Shown piece after piece: positions 55,109 to 64,000 of a stretch of DNA of 64,000 nt (its first letter is position 1; the number at the start of each line of letters is the position of its first letter). This stretch comes from an uncultured Ruminococcus sp. (lineage in GTDB: Bacteria; Bacillota; Clostridia; Oscillospirales; Acutalibacteraceae). The DNA is taken from assembly GCA_902789345.1 (NCBI GenBank), contig CADANT010000019.1:1-64000 (forward strand), written 5' to 3'. The translations under genes were made by a program, and so were the position numbers. The notes beneath the pieces are model-generated. The model was not told where the DNA came from. It saw nothing but the letters and a program-made list of their open reading frames with translations, and searched no databases.

Positions 55109-55152
55109 TTTTTATTCCTCGCTGTGTAAATTAAAATATACTGTCTTAGGTT

Positions 55153-56178
55153 TTAGAAAGCAGGCGGTATAATTTCAAGTCCTGTTTTTTCGCATACAAT
55201 ATTCATATTCTGAATTGCCTGTCCGGCCGCACCCTTAACCATATTGTCAATAGCCGAAACAGCCACCAATGTGCCTGTACGATTGTCCATATGCAATGAA
55301 ACATCGCCAAAGTTTGAATACTTAATGTTGTGAATATCTGCAACCTGTCCCTTTGGCAAAAGTCTTACAAAATATTCATCGTTATAAAATTCCTCGTAAG
55401 CCTGTCTTACCTGCTCCTCTGTTACGCCCTCTTTCAGAGGTGCATAAACAGTTGAAAGAATACCCCTGTTTACCGGCAGCAAATGAGGAACAAATGTAAT
55501 CTTTACCGGCTTGTTTGCCAGGTGTGAAAGTGTTTGCTCAATTTCAGGAGTATGGCGGTGACAAGCAACCTTGTAAGGGTGGAAGCCCTCGTTAAGGTCT
55601 GTAAAGTGTGTGTTTTGGGACAAGCCTCTGCCGGCACCTGTAGCGCCGCTTTTGCAGTCGGCTATAATGCCCTTTGTTTCTACCAAACCCTTAGCTACGG
55701 CAGGGCCAATAGCAAGAGGTACGCCTGTTGTGTAGCAGCCAGGGTTGGCAATAGTTTTCTTACCCTTTATATTATCTCTGAAAAATTCAGGCAGTGCATA
55801 AACGGAGTTTTTATGAAGCTCCTTGTCGGTATATTCACCGCCGTACCATTCCTTGTAGTCGTCTTCGTTTTCAAGTCTGAAGTCTGCACCCAGGTCAATA
55901 AAAATCTTATCCTTATCAAAGCACACCTTAGCAAGCTCCTGTGAAAGTCCGTGTGGAAGCGCCGCAAATATAACCTGACATTTGTCAACAACCTGGTCTG
56001 CATTTTCGCAAACCATATCGTTTAGGTTGTAATAAGACGGGTACACCTGACTAATAGCCTTACCCTCAAAGCTGACTGAGCTTATTGCCGTAAGCTGTGC
56101 CTGCGGGTGGCTCATAAGCAATCTTACAAGCTCTGCACCTGCGTAACCGGTAGCTCCTATAATTCCTACCTTAATCAT
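55153..56178 (-). CDS. argC: N-acetyl-gamma-glutamyl-phosphate reductase
   Basis: It reduces N-acetylglutamyl phosphate to the semialdehyde with NADPH. The 341 residues begin with the Rossmann loop GIIGATGYAGAELVRLL, carry the catalytic cysteine in ANPGCYTTG, and end with the substrate-binding and dimer segments (HRHTPEIEQ, HLLPVNRGI). It lies 68 nt after argH. Confidence 0.96.
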   Translation of the reverse strand: MIKVGIIGATGYAGAELVRLLMSHPQAQLTAISSVSFEGKAISQVYPSYYNLNDMVCENADQVVDKCQVIFAALPHGLSQELAKVCFDKDKIFIDLGADFRLENEDDYKEWYGGEYTDKELHKNSVYALPEFFRDNIKGKKTIANPGCYTTGVPLAIGPAVAKGLVETKGIIADCKSGATGAGRGLSQNTHFTDLNEGFHPYKVACHRHTPEIEQTLSHLANKPVKITFVPHLLPVNRGILSTVYAPLKEGVTEEQVRQAYEEFYNDEYFVRLLPKGQVADIHNIKYSNFGDVSLHMDNRTGTLVAVSAIDNMVKGAAGQAIQNMNIVCEKTGLEIIPPAF

Positions 56179-56246
56179 TTTATCATCCTCTTAATTTTTA
56201 ATTTATTTCTAAAACCGTATGGGTAATTATAATTTTACTCTGAAAA

Positions 56247-57611
56247 TTACTTAATAAGCTCTCTAACCTCTTTAACGGCGTTAAGTACATTTGCCGGGCC
56301 ACCGTATGGGTTTCTTTCCTTTACGCACTTTTCAAGCGAGATAGCCTCGTAAACGCCCTCGTCAAAGGTGTCGCAAATTGCCTTGTATTCCTCTATAGGC
56401 AGGGTCTCAAGAGTTTCGCCCTTTTCTATGCACAGTGCAACCAATGAGCCTGTTGCCTTGTAGGCATCTCTGAAAGGAAGTCCCTTTTTAACCAAATAGT
56501 CTGCACAGTCGGTAGCGTTTATAAATCCGCCTGCGGCAGCCTTACGCATATTTTGCGGAATAACCGTCATTGTATCAAGCATAGGTGTAAAGGCTGTAAT
56601 ACACATTTTAACAGTGTCAACAGCGTCAAACACAGCCTCTTTATCCTCCTGCATATCCTTATTGTATGCAAGAGCTATACCCTTCATTGCTGTAAGCAAA
56701 CCCTGCAAATCCCCGAACACTCTGCCTGATTTACCACGAACAAGCTCTGCAATGTCAGGATTTTTCTTTTGCGGCATAATTGATGAGCCTGTAGAAAAAG
56801 CGTCGTCAAGCTCAATAAACTTAAATTCCCAAGAACACCACATAATAATTTCTTCTGAAAATCTTGAAAGGTGAACCATAATAATAGACAGTGCCGAAGC
56901 AAGCTCCAAACAGAAATCACGGTCTGATACACCGTCAAGACTGTTTCTTGTCATACTGTCAAAGCCTAAAAGCTTTGTTGTAATACTTCTGTCTATAGGG
57001 TATGTTGTGCAAGCCAATGCACAGCTGCCAAGAGGATTTACATTCATTCTTTTTTGTGTATCCTCAAGTCTGGACAGGTCACGCAAAAGCATTTCGGCAT
57101 ATGCCATAAGGTGGTGGCCAAAGGTTATAGGCTGTGCCCTTTGCAGGTGTGTATAGCCCGGCATAACGGTTTCGGCATACTCCTCTGCCTTGTTGCAAAT
57201 AACCTCTATTAAGCCCTTAACAAGAGATTTTAATTCATCTATCTGATTACGCAAATACAGTCTTACATCAAGTGCAACCTGGTCGTTACGGCTTCTGGCT
57301 GTGTGCAGTCTTTTACCGTTGTCACCCAGTCTTTTTGTTAATTCGCCCTCAATAAAGGTGTGAATATCCTCTGCCTCCATATCAATGCTTAGCTTACCGC
57401 TTTCTATGTCGGCCAAAATTTCCTGCAAGCCCTTGCAAATAATCTCTGCCTGCTCTTTTTCTATAATGCCGCACTGTCCAAGCATAGTTGCGTGTGCAAT
57501 ACTGCCTGTAATATCCTCCTTATACATTCTGCTGTCAAAGGATATAGATGAGTTAAAATCGTTTGTTGTTTTGCTTATTTCCTTTTGAAATCTGCCTGTC
57601 CACAGCTTCAT
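56247..57611 (-). CDS. argH: Argininosuccinate lyase
   Basis: It splits argininosuccinate into arginine and fumarate, the last step. The 454 residues are of the fumarase/aspartase superfamily, with KLWTGRF at the start, TARSRNDQVALD, the HLQRAQPI catalytic-histidine segment and the signature GSSIMPQKKNPD. The ATG at 57611 is chosen because GAGGTG sits 6 nt upstream; a GTG 9 nt earlier overlaps that site. argG lies 96 nt upstream and argC 68 nt downstream. Confidence 0.96.
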   Translation of the reverse strand: MKLWTGRFQKEISKTTNDFNSSISFDSRMYKEDITGSIAHATMLGQCGIIEKEQAEIICKGLQEILADIESGKLSIDMEAEDIHTFIEGELTKRLGDNGKRLHTARSRNDQVALDVRLYLRNQIDELKSLVKGLIEVICNKAEEYAETVMPGYTHLQRAQPITFGHHLMAYAEMLLRDLSRLEDTQKRMNVNPLGSCALACTTYPIDRSITTKLLGFDSMTRNSLDGVSDRDFCLELASALSIIMVHLSRFSEEIIMWCSWEFKFIELDDAFSTGSSIMPQKKNPDIAELVRGKSGRVFGDLQGLLTAMKGIALAYNKDMQEDKEAVFDAVDTVKMCITAFTPMLDTMTVIPQNMRKAAAGGFINATDCADYLVKKGLPFRDAYKATGSLVALCIEKGETLETLPIEEYKAICDTFDEGVYEAISLEKCVKERNPYGGPANVLNAVKEVRELIK

Positions 57612-57707
57612 TTGTTTCACCTCATAAATTAGTATATGGGACGAGTGACAAAAAGCACCCGTCCCTTTAGGATTAATTGCTATTTAATAGTGCCTAATCA
57701 AACAAAA

Positions 57708-58937
57708 TTACTTAATTAAGCCCTTTTTTGCTCTTACCTCTATTGGTAGGCCAAACAGATTAATGAAGCCCTCAGAATCGTTCTGGTCGTAAACCTCGTC
57801 CTCATCAAATGTAGCAATTTCTTCGTCATACAGTGAGTATGGTGAAGTAACGCCTGCGTCAATAATATTGCCCTTGTACAGCTTTAGCTTAACATCGCCT
57901 GTTACTGTCTGCTGTGTGCTGTCAACAAATGCTGAGATAGCCTCTCTTAAAGGTGTGTACCACTGACCGTAGTATACAAGCTCTGCAAAACGGTTAGCAA
58001 CAACCTCTTTGTAATGCTGTGTATCTCTGTCAAGGCAAATTTCCTCAAGCTTTGCGTGTGCTGTATATAGAATTGTACCGCCCGGTGTTTCGTATACGCC
58101 TCTAGCCTTCATACCAACAAGTCTGTTTTCAACAATATCGGTTATACCAATGCCGTTTTCGCCGCCAAGCTTGTTCAGCTTTTTAATAATTGAAACGCCG
58201 TCCATCTTTTCGCCGTCAATAGCTACCGGAATACCCTTTTCAAATGAAATTGTTACATATGTTGGCTTGTCAGGTGCCTGCTCAGGTGAAACGCCAAGCT
58301 CCAAAAAGCCCTCTTTGTTATACATTGGCTCGTTAGCCGGATCCTCAAGGTCTAGTCCCTCGTGTGACAAGTGCCATAGGTTCTTATCCTTTGAGTAATT
58401 TGTTTCTCTGTTAATCTTTAGAGGAATCTTTTTAGCCTCAGCATAAGCAATTTCCTCTTCTCTTGACTTAAACTCCCATGTTCTCCATGGTGCAATAATT
58501 GTCATATCCGGTGCATAAGCTTTAATAGCAAGCTCAAAACGAACCTGGTCGTTACCCTTACCTGTACAGCCGTGGCAAATAGCGTCAGCACCCTCTGCCT
58601 TAGCAATTTCTACAAGTCTTTTAGCAATAATAGGTCTTGCAAAAGATGTACCCAACAGATACTTACCCTCGTAAACAGCACCTGCTTTGATTGTAGGGAA
58701 TATGTAGTCCTCTACAAACTCTTTGTTAAGGTCTTCAATGTATAGCTTTGAAGCGCCTGTTGCAATAGCCTTTTCCTCAAGACCGTCAAGCTCTGTACCC
58801 TGACCAACATCGCCGGAAACAGCAATAACCTCACAATTATTATAATTTTCCTTTAGCCAAGGAATAATAATTGATGTGTCAAGACCGCCTGAATAAGCCA
58901 GTACAACTTTTTTAACATCTTTCTTTTTCTTTGCCAT
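57708..58937 (-). CDS. argG: Argininosuccinate synthase
   Basis: It joins citrulline and aspartate with ATP. The 409 residues start, after a lysine-rich head, with the nucleotide loop [13 protein letters not shown], then have [13 protein letters not shown], and [19 protein letters not shown]. It is the first gene of the arginine operon, with GGGAGGT before the ATG, a promoter at 58995-59022 and an ArgR-type box just upstream of the -35. Confidence 0.97.
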   Translation of the reverse strand: MAKKKKDVKKVVLAYSGGLDTSIIIPWLKENYNNCEVIAVSGDVGQGTELDGLEEKAIATGASKLYIEDLNKEFVEDYIFPTIKAGAVYEGKYLLGTSFARPIIAKRLVEIAKAEGADAICHGCTGKGNDQVRFELAIKAYAPDMTIIAPWRTWEFKSREEEIAYAEAKKIPLKINRETNYSKDKNLWHLSHEGLDLEDPANEPMYNKEGFLELGVSPEQAPDKPTYVTISFEKGIPVAIDGEKMDGVSIIKKLNKLGGENGIGITDIVENRLVGMKARGVYETPGGTILYTAHAKLEEICLDRDTQHYKEVVANRFAELVYYGQWYTPLREAISAFVDSTQQTVTGDVKLKLYKGNIIDAGVTSPYSLYDEEIATFDEDEVYDQNDSEGFINLFGLPIEVRAKKGLIK

Positions 58938-58994
58938 GATAATGACCTCCCGTATATTTAAATAAAATGTTTTTATTTATTGATTACAAGTTAT

Positions 58995-59022
58995 ATTATA
59001 CTCACTCTATGCAAAAAATCAA
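58995..59022 (-). promoter_or_regulatory. Promoter of the arginine operon
   Basis: On the - strand: TTGATT (59017-59022), a 16-nt spacer, TATAAT (58995-59000). It lies about 58 nt before argG. Confidence 0.7.
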
Positions 59023-59028
59023 GAAATA

Positions 59029-59046
59029 TTTGTATATTTATTCAAG
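59029..59046. promoter_or_regulatory. ARG box 1 (ArgR/AhrC operator)
   Basis: TTTGTATATTTATTCAAG fits the consensus TNTGNATWWWWATNCANA at 17 of 18 positions. It starts 6 nt upstream of the -35 of the argG promoter. Arginine-dependent repression by an ArgR-family protein encoded elsewhere is expected. Confidence 0.7.
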
Positions 59047-59183
59047 CCCTTGATTTTTTGTAGCAATATATATTTTAATTTAACATTTTTAAAAACTTAT
59101 TTCTAAGTTTTCCACATTTTCAACATAATTTTTGACATTAGCTGTACTGTCAGCCATTTATGAGTATGCATTATTCAAAAATA

Positions 59184-59201
59184 TTTGCATATTTATTCAC
59201 A
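59184..59201. promoter_or_regulatory. ARG box 2 (ArgR/AhrC operator)
   Basis: TTTGCATATTTATTCACA fits the same consensus at all 18 positions. It lies 155 bp from box 1 and 13 nt before the -35 of the divergent flavin reductase promoter. A weaker match (14 of 18) overlaps that promoter at 59214-59231. The rest of 58938-59301 is AT-rich without a gene. Confidence 0.7.
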
Positions 59202-59214
59202 TATACGCAAGGTA

Positions 59215-59243
59215 TTGTATATTCATTTAAGTAATGCTATAAT
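59215..59243 (+). promoter_or_regulatory. Promoter of the flavin reductase-SDR pair
   Basis: TTGTAT (59215-59220), a 17-nt spacer, and TATAAT (59238-59243) with TGC in front of the -10. The start codon follows 58 nt later. Confidence 0.6.
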
Positions 59244-59301
59244 AATTTCAGCAGCTATTAATATAATTTATAATACACATTTCTAAAAAGGAGATTTTAC
59301 T

Positions 59302-59814
59302 ATGAGCAGCTTTAAGGAAATTAAACCCATAGAAATTACAGAGAACCCGTTTAAGCTGATAGGCAATGACTGGATGCTTGTAACAGCAGAACATGAGGGC
59401 AAGTGCAATATGATGACTGCCAGCTGGGGCGGTGTGGGCATTATGTGGAATAAGCCTGTTGCCTTTACCTTTATAAGACCACAGCGTTACACATTTGGTA
59501 TGCTTGAAAACGAAGATATGTTCTCCCTTTGCTTCCTACCTGAAAGCTACCGCAGTGCGCTAAAGCTTTGCGGTACAAAAAGCGGCAGAGATATTGACAA
59601 GGTATCGGAAACAAAGCTGACTGTTGAACATACTGACGGTGTGCCGTACTTTGCAGAGTCTAAGCTTGTACTGGTTTGCAAAAAGCTTTACGGACAATTC
59701 CTTTCAGAGGATAACCTGACAGAAAAGTCGCTGAAGTCTAACTACAACGCCGAGGGCAGTGACTGGCACAAAATGTATATAAATGAAATTGTAAAGGTTC
59801 TTGTAAAGGAATAA
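59302..59814 (+). CDS. Flavin reductase-like (FMN-binding split barrel) protein
   Basis: A 170-residue flavoprotein. The MTASWGGVGIMWNKP segment (about 34-48) and FIRPQRYTFGMLE are the FMN-binding parts of the DIM6/NTAB flavin reductase fold. Members reduce flavin for partner enzymes or act on small substrates. No partner monooxygenase is present. AAAGGAG precedes the ATG. The SDR gene begins 1 nt after its stop, so they form an operon that may be under ArgR control. Confidence 0.87.
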   Translation: MSSFKEIKPIEITENPFKLIGNDWMLVTAEHEGKCNMMTASWGGVGIMWNKPVAFTFIRPQRYTFGMLENEDMFSLCFLPESYRSALKLCGTKSGRDIDKVSETKLTVEHTDGVPYFAESKLVLVCKKLYGQFLSEDNLTEKSLKSNYNAEGSDWHKMYINEIVKVLVKE

Positions 59815-59815
59815 T

Positions 59816-60550
59816 ATGTCAAAAACAGCGTTAGTAACAGGCGCTTCTAAGGGTATAGGAGCAGAAATAGCCATACAGCTTGCAAAAAACGGCTTTAATG
59901 TTGCCATTAACTACAACAAAAGCAAAGCAGAAGCAGAAAAGGTGCTCCAAAAAATAATAGACCGTGGAGGCCATGCCGAAATATTCCAGGCAGATGTTGG
60001 CGACTATGCAGCAGTAAAAAATATGGTAGACAGCATATACAAGGAGTTTGGCTTTATTGATGTTCTTGTAAACAATGCCGGCATAGCACAGCAAATACTG
60101 TTTACTGATATTACACCGGAAATTTGGTCAAATATGATAAACACAAACCTTACAGGTGTATACAACTGCTGTAACACTGTGCTTCCAAAAATGATACATT
60201 CGCACACAGGCTGTATAATTAACATAGCCTCTATGTGGGGAGAAACAGGCGGAAGCTGTGAGGTTCACTACTCGGCTGCCAAGGCAGGAGTAATAGGCTT
60301 AACAAAGGCATTGGCAAAGGAAGTAGGCCTAAGCGGAATAAGGGTAAACTGCGTTTCGCCTGGGGTAATAAAAACCGAAATGATGTCCTCCTTTTCAGAT
60401 GACACCCTAAGAGAGCTTAAAGAAGAATCCCCCCTTAACAGGCTGGGCACTGCGCTTGATGTAGCAAATGCGGTTGTCTTTTTGGCAGATGAAAAGGCAT
60501 CGTTCATTACAGGCCAAGTGCTGAGCGTAAACGGCGGAATACTGATATAA
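59816..60550 (+). CDS. SDR family oxidoreductase, FabG-like
   Basis: A classical short-chain dehydrogenase of 244 residues. It has the NAD(P) loop TGASKGIGAE at residues 8-17, NNAG, the catalytic serine in INIASMWGE, and the Tyr-x-x-x-Lys pair in HYSAAKAGV. The C-terminal GQVLSVNGGILI is typical of FabG-type 3-oxoacyl-ACP reductases. It lies outside any fatty-acid gene cluster, so a role other than FabG is possible. It is coupled to the flavin reductase gene 1 nt upstream. Confidence 0.9.
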   Translation: MSKTALVTGASKGIGAEIAIQLAKNGFNVAINYNKSKAEAEKVLQKIIDRGGHAEIFQADVGDYAAVKNMVDSIYKEFGFIDVLVNNAGIAQQILFTDITPEIWSNMINTNLTGVYNCCNTVLPKMIHSHTGCIINIASMWGETGGSCEVHYSAAKAGVIGLTKALAKEVGLSGIRVNCVSPGVIKTEMMSSFSDDTLRELKEESPLNRLGTALDVANAVVFLADEKASFITGQVLSVNGGILI

Positions 60551-60567
60551 CAAAATAATACACAACG

Positions 60568-60613
60568 AAAAAGGCTTTTTGATTGGGAACATTCCCTTTC
60601 AAAAAGCCTTTTT
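60568..60613. terminator. Bidirectional terminator between SDR and ABC-2 genes
   Basis: A 14-bp stem AAAAAGGCTTTTTG/CAAAAAGCCTTTTT with inner GGGAA/TTCCC pairing. T runs lie on both sides. It ends both convergent units. Confidence 0.85.
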
Positions 60614-60639
60614 ATGTACGCACTATGCGGTTTTTTCAG

Positions 60640-61767
60640 CTACCAATTCCTGATTTTTATTCTGTTAATTACAAAGCCTAAAGCGTATACAGCCGCAATG
60701 TAAATAAGCATATACAAAATATACCTGCTGTCATACAAAGCGTTTAAGTAGTAAAACGGCGGAAAAACATACTGCAAAGCATTGCCTGGCAGTACAACAA
60801 ACACAGGGCATACAGCCAGCATTATAAGCATAAGCCCCGGCAAAACAGAGCCGATTACCTGTACCCTGCCGCAAATTTCGCCTATTAGAATACTAAAGCC
60901 TATAGACATTATTACATACAAAAGCATAAGCAAAAGCTCTTTGCCAAAAGATGTAAAAACTCCGGAAATTCCCAGTGCCACCAAAACAAACACCGCCGTG
61001 TTTATTGCCGACACTGCTATGTATTCTCCCTCAACAAATATGTGCCTGTTTGGATTAATCCAGGCAAGGGCACCTCTTTTTTTGTCGTTCATAAAGTACA
61101 TTACAGAGGCAAGGGAAGTAAGCATTACAAACATAGCCAAAACTCCACGCAAAGGGGTAAAAAGAAAATTGGTTTCCTCCACCTTGGTATCGGAATTTAA
61201 AAATGAAATGTCCATAATATCGTCTTTTATATCGGACGCATTGTAGTAGCGTTCCTTTAACTGTTCGTTATCCTCACCGTAATTGTTGCTCATAAAGTCA
61301 GAGTATAAATCATATGCAAGGTAAGGGTACAGCTTAGCATACAGCTTTTCCCTTGCAAGTATTAAAAAAGCACTGTCCTCCTGCTGGTAAATCTGCACAA
61401 ACGGCTTTTTAAAGCCTCCGTCCTCTACATATTCTTTCATACCTTTTTCTGTATTGTCCGTAAAAATCCAGCAAGCGTCGGATATACCGTTTTCAACATT
61501 ACTGTACGCCTGTTCTTTACTGCTTGCTGTGCTGAATTTAACAACGCTTTTTTCTGATGTTAATTCCTTTATTATGTCGGTTGCCACGGTGTCGTTGCTG
61601 TTTTCGGCACATAGGGTAATAGAAACCACCCTGCCTCCGTCATTAGAGGAAAACAGAATAATAACCGTCATAACTATAATTAAAAGCAAAGCCGTTACAA
61701 AGGCTGGCTTTTTATATAACCTTTTGTTCATCATAAAAAGACGAACCATACTGTTTCTAAAATTCAT
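60640..61767 (-). CDS. ABC-2 type transporter permease (second subunit)
   Basis: A 375-residue membrane protein with the ABC-2 plan: one N-terminal helix (about 20-40), a large outside domain (to about 190), then five or six helices in the C-terminal half. The frame is open further upstream, but the ATG at 61767, with TAGGTG upstream and placed 8 nt after the preceding gene's stop, is the natural start. It forms a heteromeric permease with the next gene upstream. The substrate is unknown; relatives export drugs, antibiotics or polymers. Confidence 0.82.
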   Translation of the reverse strand: MNFRNSMVRLFMMNKRLYKKPAFVTALLLIIVMTVIILFSSNDGGRVVSITLCAENSNDTVATDIIKELTSEKSVVKFSTASSKEQAYSNVENGISDACWIFTDNTEKGMKEYVEDGGFKKPFVQIYQQEDSAFLILAREKLYAKLYPYLAYDLYSDFMSNNYGEDNEQLKERYYNASDIKDDIMDISFLNSDTKVEETNFLFTPLRGVLAMFVMLTSLASVMYFMNDKKRGALAWINPNRHIFVEGEYIAVSAINTAVFVLVALGISGVFTSFGKELLLMLLYVIMSIGFSILIGEICGRVQVIGSVLPGLMLIMLAVCPVFVVLPGNALQYVFPPFYYLNALYDSRYILYMLIYIAAVYALGFVINRIKIRNW

Positions 61768-61775
61768 AGCTGCAC

Positions 61776-63017
61776 CTATATGTGTGATAATTTTCTTCTG
61801 CGTATTAACAATGCAAGTATAACAAACACCACAGCATAAGCAACACAAAGCGCTGTGCCTATGCTTGGTGTGCCTAAAGCCAGAGCCGACCTTACACTGC
61901 TAAAAGCCGCCCCTGACGGCAGATAAAAGGCAACTGTTCTTATTGCCTGCGGGAAAAAATAGTCAGGATAAAAGCACCCCGAAATATAGCCTAAGCCTGC
62001 CGCAGCAACAAACTGCACCAAAACTCCGCTTATAATTCCCGAGGTTATTTCATATAAAAAATACTGCATTGCACAAACAGCGGCAACTGCCGGTATAACA
62101 TTCAGCCACAAAACAAGCATTGACTGAATATTTATATTTACAATACCAATATCCTCAAAATTAACAAAGCTGCCGCAAACTCCAACTATAACCGCAACAA
62201 TTAAAACAGTAGCAACGGAAAACAGTACAAACGAGAGAAATTCCCCTAATACCATACCTGTAACGCCTGCTCCCTTAGAGCTTAAAAGCCGATTAAAGGA
62301 AAGATTTTTTTTAGCAAGCAAAGGACAAAAGGCTATGCCGAACAACAGCAAAAACAGAGTAGCTATTCCGCAAAAATAATAACTTGCTGAATTAAGCCCG
62401 TCTTTTAGCCCTATGTTTTCAACCTGTGCAGTGTTGCTCCGTGAAAAAACAAGGTTAATATACATAATATTCATTTCCTTGTTTTTGTCAGACATATTTT
62501 CGGTATTGTTAGTGTCGTAGCAATATTGGGCGGCGGCTGTTATGCCTGTTTGAGTTTTTGTTATCATATTGGTTACGGTTTTTACAGCCTCGGCAGAAAG
62601 TACAGCGCCAATAGACGATGAACTCTCTTTCATAACATATTTTAAAGATTTGTTTTCGCCGTTAAGCACAGACTCTACAAACCCCTCCGGTACAAGCACA
62701 TATGCGCTTATTGTATCGTCTGAAAGTTTTTCCTTTGCGTCATCTTCACTGTTGCACCGAACTAAATCTATTGAAAGCCGTGAAGTATCAAGGTTTTCCA
62801 GTGCTGTAATACCTGCCTTAAAATAGCTGTCGGAATAATCCCCCACTACACCTATTTTTATTTTTTCACTGCTCTCAGACGATGTATTGCTTTTTATAAC
62901 TACACCTAAGGTTGCCGCTACACCCAAAACCAGTATTAATGTTACCGCTATTACCCACGGATACGCCCGCAGGTATCTTTTTAGCTGTAGCTTAAAATAC
63001 GCTGAAAATCTTTTCAT
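61776..63017 (-). CDS. ABC-2 type transporter permease (first subunit)
   Basis: A 413-residue membrane protein of the same plan as its partner. A basic head (KLQLKRYLRAYP) precedes helix 1 at about 18-39, a soluble outside domain covers about 45-215, and about five or six helices follow, ending in the basic IRRRKLSHI. It lies 2 nt after the ATPase gene and just before the second permease, so ATPase and both permeases are one operon. Confidence 0.82.
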   Translation of the reverse strand: MKRFSAYFKLQLKRYLRAYPWVIAVTLILVLGVAATLGVVIKSNTSSESSEKIKIGVVGDYSDSYFKAGITALENLDTSRLSIDLVRCNSEDDAKEKLSDDTISAYVLVPEGFVESVLNGENKSLKYVMKESSSSIGAVLSAEAVKTVTNMITKTQTGITAAAQYCYDTNNTENMSDKNKEMNIMYINLVFSRSNTAQVENIGLKDGLNSASYYFCGIATLFLLLFGIAFCPLLAKKNLSFNRLLSSKGAGVTGMVLGEFLSFVLFSVATVLIVAVIVGVCGSFVNFEDIGIVNINIQSMLVLWLNVIPAVAAVCAMQYFLYEITSGIISGVLVQFVAAAGLGYISGCFYPDYFFPQAIRTVAFYLPSGAAFSSVRSALALGTPSIGTALCVAYAVVFVILALLIRRRKLSHI

Positions 63018-63019
63018 AA

Positions 63020-63688
63020 TTACAAGCTGCTTATTACCCGACGGATATTTCCGTCAAATTCAAATGGGCTTAAGCACCCTCCTTTTAAAATATACAGGCT
63101 GTCACAAAGCTCTATTTCCTGAATTTCGTGAGTAGCAATTATAATAATTCCCCCTGCTGACTTAAACGCTCTTAAATAATCATAAATATTTTCCTTGCAC
63201 ACAAGGTCAAGTGCAGCTGTAGGCTCGTCAAGCAAAATAATTCCTGGTCTGCCTGCAACGGCACAGCCTATAGACAAGCGCTTTTTCATTCCGCCGGAAA
63301 GCTTGCTGACAGGCTTTTTAAGAAAATCATTTATACCCAGCACATTTAAAACCCCCGACTGAAGCTCTGCTTTAAGGTCGGCTTTTTTGTACCACATACG
63401 CAAATTATCATACGCAGTCAGCTCCTCTATAAGAGGTGTACCCTGCGGTACATAACCAAGAACAGCATTTCGCACCTTGCTGTTTTTCAGCATATTTACA
63501 TTATCGCACAAAAACTCACCGCTGTTTGCCTTTGAAACGCCGCTAAGTATATTAAGCAGTGTGGATTTTCCGCTGCCGTTGGCACCAATAATTCCTATAC
63601 ACATACCGCTTTGAGCGTTAAAGGACACATTATTAAGCACCTGCTTTTTTCTGTAGCTCTTGCATATATTAGAAACCTTTATTTCCAC
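63020..63688 (-). CDS. ABC transporter ATP-binding protein
   Basis: The 222-residue ATPase of the ABC-2 exporter. It has Walker A GANGSGKSTLL, a Q-loop at GYVPQGTPLIEEL, the signature LSGGMKKR, Walker B IILLDEPTAALDL and the switch histidine in IIATHE. The C-terminal domain is short. It is the first gene of the operon and starts with ATG after GGTGG. Confidence 0.92.
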   Translation of the reverse strand: MEIKVSNICKSYRKKQVLNNVSFNAQSGMCIGIIGANGSGKSTLLNILSGVSKANSGEFLCDNVNMLKNSKVRNAVLGYVPQGTPLIEELTAYDNLRMWYKKADLKAELQSGVLNVLGINDFLKKPVSKLSGGMKKRLSIGCAVAGRPGIILLDEPTAALDLVCKENIYDYLRAFKSAGGIIIIATHEIQEIELCDSLYILKGGCLSPFEFDGNIRRVISSL

Positions 63689-63800
63689 CTGACAATTCCT
63701 TTCCGCTGTTTAACACTAAAAATTAAAGTGTTGCCTGTCATTATTAACTCAGCAAGGGGCATCAGTAATTTCTGATACCCCCTGTATGTTTTATATTATT

Positions 63801-64000
63801 TTAACCATTATAAGATAAGCCGTAGTCGTAATCATCACTGTATGACCTAGGTGCCATACTGTAAAAAGTAGAATCGCCAAGATCTTCTATATCAACGCCG
63901 GATTCATTAATATTACCCATTATCTCGTCATTATTAACAGATTCCTGCCATCTTGACATATCCTCACTGTCGTCGGCATTGTAGTAATTCTTTGGTGCGT
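63801..64000 (-). CDS. 3' end of a gene for an acidic protein (runs off the window)
   Basis: The last 66 codons of a - strand frame that continues beyond 64000 are open and end at TAA (63801-63803). They are rich in Asp, Asn, Ser and Tyr, for example EDLGDSTFYSMAP and SDDYDYGLSYNG, and contain no membrane helix. The family cannot be named. A GGGG-ATCAG/CTGAT-CCCC hairpin (63756-63781) lies 20 nt downstream and may be its terminator. An AACACT/AGTGTT inverted repeat at 63712-63732 lies just upstream of the ABC ATPase gene. Confidence 0.5.
   Translation of the reverse strand, partial: APKNYYNADDSEDMSRWQESVNNDEIMGNINESGVDIEDLGDSTFYSMAPRSYSDDYDYGLSYNG

Noticed and set aside
1..64000. tRNA, rRNA or T-box/riboswitch
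   Set aside because: No cloverleaf, T-box or known riboswitch core could be recognised by eye, including in the leaders of argG, pan and rpoB; a covariance-model scan was not possible.

Overview
The window looks like a chromosomal segment of a low-GC, Gram-positive anaerobe of the class Clostridia, probably Oscillospirales/Ruminococcaceae-like (inference). Supporting signs are strong AGGAGG-type ribosome binding sites, frequent extended -10 (TGnTATAAT) promoters, a spore-germination gene (spoVAE), DUF6062 and DUF6512 proteins, and Firmicutes-type RpoB/RpoC. I see no rRNA, tRNA, CRISPR array or complete insertion sequence.

Layout. 1-2735: ddl-murF, the two ligases of the D-Ala-D-Ala branch of peptidoglycan synthesis. 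2950-4062: an orphan spoVAE and a hexapeptide acetyltransferase. 4210-7178: a pantothenate operon (DUF2520 Rossmann protein, panB, panC, panD), followed by recQ. 9392-13738: an AT-rich operon of an ABC permease, its ATPase, a small type I signal peptidase and a membrane protein. It has a good promoter and a strong terminator hairpin inside its leader. 13876-16042: a DMT exporter gene 2 bp from luxS, then a DUF1275 gene. 16359-19133: a membrane-anchored Ser-Asp repeat protein, a SAP/DUF6434-like protein and an AraC regulator. 19402-22493: an AT-rich accessory patch with a gene of unknown function, a CPBP protease, a flavodoxin-like protein and several gene remnants. It abuts an rlmD gene whose last codons are frameshifted.

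23766-35827: PAP2 phosphatase, DUF6062, an OGG1-type glycosylase, rpoBC (standing alone, without rplJL) and an ABC-F ATPase. 35974-44031: GH13 glycosidase, amidohydrolase, a MecA-like adaptor, rpe, a very large protein resembling a P-type ATPase without its catalytic aspartate, and rlmB. 44110-51434: two small membrane proteins, the glycolytic set pgk-tpiA-gpmI, trmL, a 60-residue protein and mnmA. 51593-58937: an arginine operon read argG-argH-argC-argB-GNAT-argD-argF, with ArgR/AhrC-type boxes in front. 59302-60550: flavin reductase and SDR genes, divergent from argG. 60640-63688: a three-gene ABC-2 exporter. 63801-64000: the 3' end of an acidic protein gene.

The strongest candidates for something undescribed are the catalytically degenerate P-type ATPase-like protein with its ~500-residue charged N-terminus, and the attenuator-led exporter/signal-peptidase operon. 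The latter resembles the lactococcin-972 transport and immunity pair but has no visible precursor gene. The DUF2520 protein (possible ketopantoate reductase) and the GNAT protein (possible N-acetylglutamate synthase) are good context-based function candidates.
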